Of a stretch of DNA of 13,363 nucleotides, positions 6,133 through 12,427 are shown piece by piece; within the stretch, counting starts at the first letter, position 1, and every line of letters starts with the position of its first letter. Under the pieces are notes generated by a model that was given only the letters and a program-made list of their open reading frames with translations, did no database searches and was not told the origin of the DNA. The DNA is from Bacillota bacterium (GTDB lineage: Bacteria > Bacillota > Clostridia > Oscillospirales > Acutalibacteraceae). Location of the stretch: the NCBI GenBank assembly GCA_023415895.1, contig JAEZJA010000021.1, positions 1-13,363 of the forward strand. Direction: 5' to 3'. The translations under genes were made by a program, and so were the position numbers.

Positions 6133-7809
6133 ATGTCGAACTGGTTTGATGAAAACAACACGACACCCGAGAACAAGGACACCCCGCTCACAGATGAAAA
6201 ACAGGATCAAAGTTTTGTGCCCTCGGAATCTGACCGAGAGGAGCACGAGACACCGACAGAGGCTTTGGAAAAGAAAGAGAGCTTTTCTCAGCCTTCTTCG
6301 GAGGAACCGGCCGCGCCACCCACTTCGGAACCATCCGCCGGGTGGTACACCAGTCCATCGGTATCCAATCCCACCTCCTGGAACAGCACCGGAGCAAGCC
6401 AACAACCTCCCTACCAAACAGGCAATACCGGGAGCACCTATCATTACGGCGTGAATTCTGGCAACCCGGTTCCAAACAGCACGAACAATTATCAGCAACC
6501 GTATCCTTCCCAGCAAAATGGGTATCCGGTACAAAACAGCTATCAGCCCCAGGGTGGGTATGATCCGTATGCGTGGCAGCGTGCGCAGAACCAGCGTCCT
6601 GCTCAGCCGCCTGTGCAGCCCCCCAAACCGCCAAAAAAGAAAAAGAAAGGTGCCGCGATTGCGATCGCCACGCTGGGAGTTGTCTGTGCGGCAGCGATTG
6701 TGACGCTGTCCGTGCTGTTGGCAATGGCCATTAACAATAAGGGGGCACTGCCCAACGGCGGCACGTCTTCGCAGACGACCTCTGGCCCCACATCCAATTC
6801 CAACGCACCGACATTACAGATTGAGGCTGAGGATGAGGATGCGGGCAACCTGACCACAGCGTCCATTGTGGCCTTGAATCTGGATTCCACCGTTGTTATC
6901 ACCACCTATACGAAATCGGCTTCCAACTTTGGAAACTTCCAGTTTGGAAACGATGACCAGCTAACCGAAGCGGGTGCGGCAACCGGGATTATTATGACAG
7001 CCGACGGCTATATCATTACCAACTGGCATGTGGTTGTCAATGAAAACACCGGTGAAAAGTATGACCGTGTGGATGTAAAAACGTATGACGGAACGGAGTA
7101 TAAAGGGGCCGAAGTCGTGGGCGCCGACCAGTCGACCGACCTTGCGGTCATCAAGATTTATGCTTCGGGCTTGAACGCGGCTGAATTTGGCGATTCTGCC
7201 AACCTCAAGTTGGGCGACAAGATCGTAGCCATCGGCAACGCTGGCGGACTTAACTGGACAACGACACAGGGCATTGTGTCCGGTCTTGCGCGGGATGTGT
7301 ATGAAGATACGGGCTATGCGATCAAATGCCTGCAAGTGGATGCCGCCATCAACCCCGGCAACTCTGGAGGACCTCTGCTCAATTCCCAGGGTAAGGTTGT
7401 GGGAATCAACTCGGCGAAAATTGTGGCAAGCGGCTATGAGGGATTGGGCTTTTCCATCCCGATTAATGAAGCCAAGACGATCATTGACGATTTGGTGGCC
7501 TATGGCTATGTCAAAGGACGTGTTCAGCTGGGCATCAAGGGCGTGACGATCACACAAAGCGGTTACGAAGGATTCCGCATCAGCGAGATTAGCTCGAATT
7601 CTTGCTTCAGCGGCACCAACGCGGCCGTGGGCGATATCATTGTGGGTGTCGAAGGCACAAAAGTCACCAATTATGCCATGCTTCGCAGTGAGCTGGCTAA
7701 GCATAAGGTTGGGGACACCATTACCATCAATCTGATGCGTGTGAACACACGCACAGGTGAAAAAAACAACTTCTCAGTACAGGTAACCCTCCAGGAATCC
7801 CAGGGATAA
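6133..7809 (+). CDS. Membrane-anchored HtrA/DegP-type serine protease with PDZ domain
   Basis: Degrades or chaperones misfolded proteins at the outer face of the membrane. The 558-residue protein has a 165-residue N-terminal region rich in Pro, Ser, Gln, Asn and Tyr that looks disordered (QQPYPSQQ, NSYQPQGGYDPY), then a lysine stop (KPPKKKKKG) and one transmembrane helix (about 174-200), which predicts a cytoplasmic N-terminus and an exported protease. The trypsin-like domain carries the full triad: H299 in ITNWHVV, D336 in STDLAVIKI and S411 in NPGNSGGPLL. A PDZ domain follows (about 463-537; VQLGIKGVTI, AVGDIIVGVEGTKV). GAAAGGA lies 11 nt before the ATG at 6133, slightly long spacing. Its place after a two-component pair matches the CssRS-HtrA and CiaRH-HtrA arrangement, so regulation by that pair is likely but inferred. 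No residue needed for catalysis is missing. Confidence 0.95.
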   Translation: MSNWFDENNTTPENKDTPLTDEKQDQSFVPSESDREEHETPTEALEKKESFSQPSSEEPAAPPTSEPSAGWYTSPSVSNPTSWNSTGASQQPPYQTGNTGSTYHYGVNSGNPVPNSTNNYQQPYPSQQNGYPVQNSYQPQGGYDPYAWQRAQNQRPAQPPVQPPKPPKKKKKGAAIAIATLGVVCAAAIVTLSVLLAMAINNKGALPNGGTSSQTTSGPTSNSNAPTLQIEAEDEDAGNLTTASIVALNLDSTVVITTYTKSASNFGNFQFGNDDQLTEAGAATGIIMTADGYIITNWHVVVNENTGEKYDRVDVKTYDGTEYKGAEVVGADQSTDLAVIKIYASGLNAAEFGDSANLKLGDKIVAIGNAGGLNWTTTQGIVSGLARDVYEDTGYAIKCLQVDAAINPGNSGGPLLNSQGKVVGINSAKIVASGYEGLGFSIPINEAKTIIDDLVAYGYVKGRVQLGIKGVTITQSGYEGFRISEISSNSCFSGTNAAVGDIIVGVEGTKVTNYAMLRSELAKHKVGDTITINLMRVNTRTGEKNNFSVQVTLQESQG

Positions 7810-7817
7810 GGGCAAAA

Positions 7818-7871
7818 AACAAAACAGCCTATTCGGAACGTGCTCGTCCGTTCCGAATAGGCTGTTTTGTT
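7818..7871. terminator. Perfect 23-bp inverted-repeat terminator between convergent genes
   Basis: The arm at 7818-7840 is exactly complementary to 7849-7871, with an 8-nt loop. The arms end in AACAAAAC and GTTTTGTT, so on either strand the stem runs into a T-rich stretch, the usual design of a bidirectional intrinsic terminator. It separates the protease gene from the convergent esterase-like gene. Confidence 0.85.
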
Positions 7872-7890
7872 GTATTGGAAGCTGGTGGAA

Positions 7891-8919
7891 TCACATGCCC
7901 TCTCGCAGAAGGGAACACAGCCTCACGGAGGCGGTTTCAAAGCCAGCAACAGTGGGATGCATACGGTCGATGCCAATTTCAACGCCCCATGAGCGCGTAT
8001 CTACAAACCGGATGTTTTTGTCAAAAAGCGAGGACTTTGCGGCGGCCGTAATCGCTGAAAGGCGAAGACCAAGAGCGTTGTCGGCGAAGGGAAGAATCAA
8101 ATAAAAGGGTACGCACGGGTAGAGCGTGCGAAGATTGCGGATAAACATCTGGTAGGATTCAATGAACAAAGTGCAATTTTGCCGATTGATCAGCCAGTCG
8201 TTTGTTCCGATGTTCACGAGGATGGCGTTAGGATGCTCATATGCATACGAGGCTGGGGTGTAGGGAGCACTTTGACTGACGCCTTCCAGATGAAAATAGG
8301 CTTTTTCCATGCCGATGTGGCTTTGCTGGCCTGAGGGGAGCTTATAGCCTCCCCAACCGTTGCGCAGGGCAATGGAACCGCGGGCAATCGTTGTGTGTTC
8401 ACAGTCGAGAGAACCACAAATGCTTGTGGAATAACTGGTATCCATGGCTGTCAGCATATCGCCGATAAATTGAATCTCAACAGGTTTGTCTTTAGGCTTG
8501 CTTACAATACTGTCGGCACTGACCCCTATGTCTGTGAAGATGAGCGGCTCGCTGTGGTGTACATTCATAATTGTGATGGTATGGGTACCCGGCTGGAGAT
8601 GGGGGTAGACTATGCTTTCCCCAACCATCACCGTGAGGTGTTGCTCAGAGCCATCCATGGTAATACAAAGTTGAAAGCTGGAAACACTAGGATGGGAGCC
8701 GAGGTTGAGCTGAAAGGTGCTTCCCGTAAAGGTAAGGCTCACATAAGCACGACACCAGTATGCGACGGCTGCTGTCGAGTGAATATCCCAGCGCCCATGA
8801 TAATTCAGCTTGTCATCATTCGGGGGGATAACACGCACGCCGCTTGTTGTTTCCCGCTGTGATGGAACTTGATTGGGAGATAAAATGACTGCCTGAGCAC
8901 ATCTGCAGCGAATCGACAT
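7891..8919 (-). CDS. SGNH/GDSL esterase-like protein (CE2-type architecture) with nucleophile Ser replaced by Met
   Basis: A 342-residue protein with an N-terminal beta-sandwich-like region (about 28-135; LNYHGRWDIH, YVSLTFTGSTFQLNL), as in carbohydrate esterase family 2, followed by an SGNH hydrolase domain (about 146-342). Block I reads IQFIGDMLTA (149-158): the catalytic Ser of GDS is Met155. Block III GTND (238-241) and block V DRMHP (D318, H321) are normal. Family members deacetylate polysaccharides with a Ser-His pair; without the serine this copy may bind a glycan without cleaving it, or be inactive. No signal peptide is evident, so it is probably cytoplasmic. The ATG at 8919 is preceded by AGGTG; the frame stays open to 9081, but the promoter at 9087-9115 rules out a start there. 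It is convergent with the protease gene and divergent from the radical SAM gene. Confidence 0.82.
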   Translation of the reverse strand: MSIRCRCAQAVILSPNQVPSQRETTSGVRVIPPNDDKLNYHGRWDIHSTAAVAYWCRAYVSLTFTGSTFQLNLGSHPSVSSFQLCITMDGSEQHLTVMVGESIVYPHLQPGTHTITIMNVHHSEPLIFTDIGVSADSIVSKPKDKPVEIQFIGDMLTAMDTSYSTSICGSLDCEHTTIARGSIALRNGWGGYKLPSGQQSHIGMEKAYFHLEGVSQSAPYTPASYAYEHPNAILVNIGTNDWLINRQNCTLFIESYQMFIRNLRTLYPCVPFYLILPFADNALGLRLSAITAAAKSSLFDKNIRFVDTRSWGVEIGIDRMHPTVAGFETASVRLCSLLREGM

Positions 8920-9086
8920 TGTATCACCTACAATTACAGAATAGAAAGCAATGAAGCGATATCCGCAATAGGTTCTACGGGGAACAAGCAGAAAATGATG
9001 CTCGCGGGAGAAGGAGAAGAGCGGGCCAGGTCGCGTAATCGTATCTTTTTTGGATAGCAAGTTTGTAAACACACGGAACATCTTTA

Positions 9087-9115
9087 ATTATACGGCAAAA
9101 CCGAGGGCAAAGCAA
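9087..9115 (-). promoter_or_regulatory. Sigma-A-type promoter of the esterase-like gene
   Basis: On the minus strand TTGCTT (9115-9110), 17 bp, then TATAAT (9092-9087), a perfect -10. Transcription would begin near 9080, giving an unusually long leader of about 160 nt before the ATG at 8919. Confidence 0.65.
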
Positions 9116-9125
9116 GGGCTGTATA

Positions 9126-9159
9126 CGGTTGGTATAATTATAATATTTAGTACCAAACG
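9126..9159. repeat. Imperfect 34-bp palindrome, possible operator
   Basis: CGGTTGGTA (9126-9134) and TACCAAACG (9151-9159) are inverted copies with one mismatch in nine, separated by 16 bp of almost pure A/T that includes two overlapping TATAAT-like words. It lies between the two divergent promoters, just upstream of the -35 box of the esterase-like gene. A repressor or activator site is plausible; a chance hairpin is the alternative. Confidence 0.4.
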
Positions 9160-9211
9160 ATGGCCATTGTTCTGTCAAAACAAAAAAATTAGAGGATGTA
9201 AGAACATATGT

Positions 9212-9240
9212 TTGACATTCTCGAAACTTTGTTCTATACT
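9212..9240 (+). promoter_or_regulatory. Near-consensus sigma-A promoter of the radical SAM/DUF4130 genes
   Basis: TTGACA (9212-9217, perfect -35), 17 bp, TATACT (9235-9240, five of six). Expected transcript start is near 9247, which leaves a leader of about 24 nt containing GAGAGGG before the ATG at 9271. This excludes the in-frame ATG at 9208 as the translation start. Confidence 0.8.
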
Positions 9241-9270
9241 AATGCTAATCTCATGAGAGAGGGTCAGCCA

Positions 9271-10602
9271 ATGGATCTGATGGAAAAGCTCAGCATCTTG
9301 ACCGATTCTGCAAAATACGATGTGGCCTGCACGTCAAGCGGTTCCAGCCGCGGAGGCGTCAAGGGGGCAATTGGCAGCACCTGTGCGCCGGGGATTTGCC
9401 ACAGTTTTGCCGCCGACGGGCGCTGCATATCGCTGTTAAAAGTTTTGATGACCAATTACTGCACCTATGACTGTCAGTATTGTGTCAACCGTTGCTCCAA
9501 CGACGTGCCTCGCGCGGCCTTCACTCCCGAGGAGCTGGCCAGCCTGACGATGGAGTTTTATAAGCGCAATTATATTGAGGGGCTGTTTTTGAGTTCGGGG
9601 GTGCTGCAGAGCGCGGATGCATCCATGGAGCGCATGTGTCGAACCTTGGAGCTGCTGCGTCACGAGCACCGGTTCAACGGCTATATCCATGCCAAAGCCA
9701 TTCCCGGCTGCTCCCCTGAGCTTGTGACCAAACTGGGGCTCCTTTGCGATCGGTTGAGCGTCAACATTGAATTGCCCAGCGAAAAAAGCCTGCATCTGCT
9801 GGCACCGGATAAACCCAAGGAGTCTATTCTTCGGCCCATGGGTGCTATCCGCGACACCTTGTCGCAAAACAAACAGGAGCTGGCGGTTTACCGTCATGCG
9901 CCGACCTTTGCGCCGGCCGGTCAGAGTACGCAGTTGATCATCGGGGCGACTCCCGACACGGATTGGCAGATTCTGCGTCTCAGCCAAAGCTTATACAAAA
10001 GGTATTCTCTCAAGCGCGTCTTTTATTCGGCGTATATTCCTGTGGGCACGCATGCGCTGCTTCCCAAAAATCAACCCGTACCTCTGCTGCGGGAGCACCG
10101 GCTGTATCAGGCCGACTGGCTGCTGCGTTTTTATGGGTTTCAGGCAGAGGAGCTGCTCAGCGACGCGCAGCCCACTCTGGATCCGCTACTCGACCCCAAG
10201 TGCCATTGGGCAGTGGGGCATCTCTCCAGCTTTCCGGTCGAAGTCAACCGCGCAGACAAGGAATTGCTGCTGCGCGTGCCGGGCATCGGCCCAAAATCGG
10301 CCGGGCGCATTTTGACCGCCCGACGCGCCGGGGCTCTGACGTTTGATGATCTCAAAAAAATGGGAGTCGTGATGAAACGCGCGGTGTATTTTGTGACCTG
10401 CAAGGGCAAGCTTTATCCCGGCGTCCAATTCACACCTTCGTTTATTTATCAGAATCTTGTGGCGGATACCCGCCGCAATCCGCGCGATGAGCCGTTTTTG
10501 CCTCAGACGGAGCAGCTGTCTCTGTTTGCCTCGCCTGCGGCACCGGCGTTGTCCGCACCAATTTCGGGAGGCGAGCTTGTATGGCCGAATACAGCCGGTT
10601 GA
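9271..10602 (+). CDS. Putative DNA modification/repair radical SAM protein
   Basis: A 443-residue protein of the family I know as TIGR03916 (putative DNA modification/repair radical SAM protein), found next to a DUF4130 protein. No reaction has been assigned that I know of. The iron-sulfur cluster motif is CTYDCQYC (C64, C68, C71), with an unusual set of further cysteines nearby (C38, C43, C52, C75). The C-terminal part has a helix-hairpin-helix, LLLRVPGIGPKSAGRIL (332-348), a DNA-backbone-binding element. The flexible tail contains QLSLF (415-419), which fits the sliding-clamp-binding consensus. The start at 9271 follows from the promoter at 9212-9240, the GAGAGGG site and the family N-terminus MDLMEKLSILTDSAKYDV. 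It overlaps the next gene by 22 nt, so translation is coupled. It probably acts on DNA or a DNA-bound nucleotide; the substrate is unknown. Confidence 0.92.
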   Translation: MDLMEKLSILTDSAKYDVACTSSGSSRGGVKGAIGSTCAPGICHSFAADGRCISLLKVLMTNYCTYDCQYCVNRCSNDVPRAAFTPEELASLTMEFYKRNYIEGLFLSSGVLQSADASMERMCRTLELLRHEHRFNGYIHAKAIPGCSPELVTKLGLLCDRLSVNIELPSEKSLHLLAPDKPKESILRPMGAIRDTLSQNKQELAVYRHAPTFAPAGQSTQLIIGATPDTDWQILRLSQSLYKRYSLKRVFYSAYIPVGTHALLPKNQPVPLLREHRLYQADWLLRFYGFQAEELLSDAQPTLDPLLDPKCHWAVGHLSSFPVEVNRADKELLLRVPGIGPKSAGRILTARRAGALTFDDLKKMGVVMKRAVYFVTCKGKLYPGVQFTPSFIYQNLVADTRRNPRDEPFLPQTEQLSLFASPAAPALSAPISGGELVWPNTAG

Positions 10603-11483
10603 CAGGCGGGATTGTACTTCAATATGATGACAGCTTTGAGGGACTGCTGACCGCTATTTTTGAGTCTTATCGTCGCAAGCCTATGCCGGTATCGGTTGTG
10701 GGCGCTCAGCATCAGCGATTGCTCGGCGTGGAATACGAAACCATCACAACCGATGACAGCAAAGCCGAGCGTGTAATTGCCGGTATCGAGAAGACAATCG
10801 GCGGGGATGTCTACGAGCGGATTTGGACAGGGTTTCTGTCCTGTCAACCGGACAAAGGGGACATCATTTATCAGTATATTCGTTTAGGGATGCATCTCGG
10901 ACACGCTGTTCATCAGCATCTGACGGATGAGCGCGTGATGGCCATGGATAAGCTTGCGTCCTTGGTGGGCAAGGAATCCTCACAGCTGATCGAGTTTGTG
11001 CGGTTTTCGCGCATGGAGGGCGGGGTATATTACGCAAAAATCCAACCCGACAATGAGGTGATTCCCCTGATGATGCCTTTTTTTGTCGACCGCTTTCAGA
11101 CCCACCCCTTTATCATTCACGATACCGACCGGCAGAGTGCAGGAGTATCCACACCCCAAGGGTGGTTTCTGACCTCGACGGCGGATATGGAGCTGCCGTC
11201 GCTTGCCGATGACGAGTGGGATTATCGCCGTCTGTGGAAACGATTTTACGACACCATTGCGATCAAAGAGCGCATCAACCCCCAGCTGCGCCGCCAGCAC
11301 ATGCCCAAGCGTTTCTGGCGCAATATCACCGAGATGACCATGCCTGAGACAGATCAAGAGGCGGCGTCCCCCACACTGCCTTCTGATATCAGCCGGGCTG
11401 CGGTGCAAAACGTATGCTTTGCACCACAGCCCGGCGATCCCCCAAAACTAGGAGAGAAAGATATCGATCAATTGCAGTCATAA
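10581..11483 (+). CDS. DUF4130 protein, partner of the radical SAM enzyme (probable DNA metabolism protein)
   Basis: A 300-residue cytoplasmic protein of the DUF4130 / TIGR03915 family, known almost only as the neighbour of the radical SAM protein encoded upstream. The N-terminus has the hallmark YDDSFEGLLTAIFESY (15-30). Further family blocks are GDIIYQYIRLG (93-103), LIEFVRFSRMEGGVYYA (136-152), PFFVDRF (166-172), and the end MPKRFWRNITE (241-251). Some relatives are fused to a uracil-DNA glycosylase domain; no such domain is present here. Residues 252-300 form a Pro/Gln/Asp-rich tail beyond the usual end, probably disordered. GGGAGG lies 9 nt before the ATG, inside the upstream gene. The stop lies 2 nt from the stop of the convergent flavodoxin-like gene and no terminator is visible. 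The role in DNA metabolism is inferred from the conserved pairing. Confidence 0.9.
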   Translation: MAEYSRLTGGIVLQYDDSFEGLLTAIFESYRRKPMPVSVVGAQHQRLLGVEYETITTDDSKAERVIAGIEKTIGGDVYERIWTGFLSCQPDKGDIIYQYIRLGMHLGHAVHQHLTDERVMAMDKLASLVGKESSQLIEFVRFSRMEGGVYYAKIQPDNEVIPLMMPFFVDRFQTHPFIIHDTDRQSAGVSTPQGWFLTSTADMELPSLADDEWDYRRLWKRFYDTIAIKERINPQLRRQHMPKRFWRNITEMTMPETDQEAASPTLPSDISRAAVQNVCFAPQPGDPPKLGEKDIDQLQS

Positions 11484-11485
11484 AT

Positions 11486-11935
11486 CTAAAGGAATTCCCG
11501 TCTTGCCAGACACTTACCACGCTGACAGACAATGCTTGTGCAGCGGCCATGCTGTACGCCGAGCAGCGAATCCATGGCTTGGAGCGTGCCCGGATAGCGC
11601 ATGGGGAAGCTGAAATGTACGAGGATATAGTCAACGGCTTTGATCTGGCCGTGTGCCAGTTCCAGAAATGATCGAATGGGGGCACAGATACTTAATACCC
11701 AGATTGGCGAACAGATTATGACTTTGTCGTACTGCGTGAGGTCGGTTGACAGCGGTTGGATGGGCATTCCCCATCGATGCATACCAAAACGGCCGCACCA
11801 CCAGAAACCGAAAAATCCCGACGTGCGTTCACTTGTTTTAACTTCGTAAAGTGCAGCATCCAGCTGTTGTGCAGTCTGCTCTGCCACGCGGCGGACAGAC
11901 CCTTTACGGGAAAAGTACACCACCAATGTTTTCAT
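11486..11935 (-). CDS. Flavodoxin-like protein
   Basis: A 149-residue protein with a flavodoxin fold: first strand and phosphate-binding loop TLVVYFSRKGSVRRVAE (3-19), then DLTQYDKVIICSPIWVLSICAPIRSFL (65-91), the strand and loop that usually contact the flavin ring. Family members carry FMN and transfer electrons or reduce quinones. The loop reads S-R-K-G-S-V rather than the classical T/S-x-T-G-x-T, a variant seen in flavodoxin-family proteins of unknown partner. The start at 11935 is set by GGAGAAACGGAC upstream and by an ATGA overlap with the stop of the membrane protein gene, so the two are translationally coupled. FMN binding is likely; electron donor and acceptor are unknown. It could serve anaerobic redox enzymes, possibly the nearby radical SAM protein, but it is on the opposite strand and that link is speculative. 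Confidence 0.85.
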   Translation of the reverse strand: MKTLVVYFSRKGSVRRVAEQTAQQLDAALYEVKTSERTSGFFGFWWCGRFGMHRWGMPIQPLSTDLTQYDKVIICSPIWVLSICAPIRSFLELAHGQIKAVDYILVHFSFPMRYPGTLQAMDSLLGVQHGRCTSIVCQRGKCLARREFL

Positions 11936-12354
11936 GTCCGTTTCTCCTGTATGTACAGCCGCCAGCCCGTTAAGGCTTCCAGCAAGCCGAACACAAAGTA
12001 GAGGGGGGACAGGAAGTTTAACGGGAATGCGACAAACTGAATGCAGATCCACAGCATAAGGATCACGCCGCAGCCGATGCCCAGTCGGCTTGCGAAGGGC
12101 GAGTTTCGAAAGAGAAAGACCGCGGTTGTCAGTTGGGTCAGCCCGTTGACAACCAGCAGAGCCACCCCCGGGAAGACATAATTCTGAAAGAGCTGCTGCG
12201 CAAACGGCAGCACCTGAAAATAGGGGAGCAGAACATCCATGCGCATGGCTTTGCCGCTGGGGTCAACTAACATGCCGGTCGCTCCCAAAACAGCACCGAG
12301 GCCAATGAAAAGACACCAGCAGACTAAAATTCGCCGAAGTGTTTTTTGCTTCAC
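11932..12354 (-). CDS. Four-helix integral membrane protein of unknown function
   Basis: I do not recognise a family. The 140-residue product has four predicted membrane helices, at about 9-30 (ILVCWCLFIGLGAVLGATG), 60-82 (VFPGVALLVVNGLTQL), 90-110 (GIGCGVILMLWICIQFVAF) and 114-131 (FLSPLYFVFGLLEALTGW). The N-terminus is basic (KQKTLRR) and the C-terminus short and charged. The start is taken as GTG 12354, because GGGAGG lies 8 nt before it; the TTG at 12360 is only 2 nt from that site and too close. It overlaps the flavodoxin-like gene by 4 nt (ATGA), which suggests the two products are made in fixed ratio and may act together, perhaps as a small membrane redox unit; it has no heme or cluster motif to support this. 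metK lies 73 bp upstream on the same strand, with no terminator seen. Confidence 0.78.
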   Translation of the reverse strand: MKQKTLRRILVCWCLFIGLGAVLGATGMLVDPSGKAMRMDVLLPYFQVLPFAQQLFQNYVFPGVALLVVNGLTQLTTAVFLFRNSPFASRLGIGCGVILMLWICIQFVAFPLNFLSPLYFVFGLLEALTGWRLYIQEKRT

Positions 12355-12427
12355 AGCCAATTCCTCCCTTTCGCTTTAGGATGGGTTTGCACACGGACAC
12401 CGCCGGGAAAAGAGATTGATGATGGAA

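Larger units (their letters stand above)
8920..9270. promoter_or_regulatory. Divergent intergenic region between esterase-like and radical SAM genes
   Basis: About 350 bp without a gene that I can support. It holds, from left to right, an untranslated leader of about 160 nt for the minus-strand esterase-like gene, its promoter (9087-9115), an AT-rich imperfect palindrome (9126-9159), and the plus-strand promoter of the radical SAM gene (9212-9240). Short frames that cross it carry no recognisable protein sequence. Confidence 0.6.

Noticed and set aside
6961..7704. A 247-codon open frame on the minus strand opposite the HtrA protease domain
   Set aside because: It mirrors a well-supported gene, has no ribosome binding site, and its translation resembles no protein family; it is a by-product of codon usage on the other strand.
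9436..9987. A 183-codon open frame on the minus strand inside the radical SAM gene
   Set aside because: It runs opposite the cluster-binding region of an intact gene and has no start signals or family resemblance.
12361..12427. Terminator between metK and the membrane protein gene
   Set aside because: No stem followed by a U-tract could be found on the minus strand in this 67-bp gap, so read-through is more likely.
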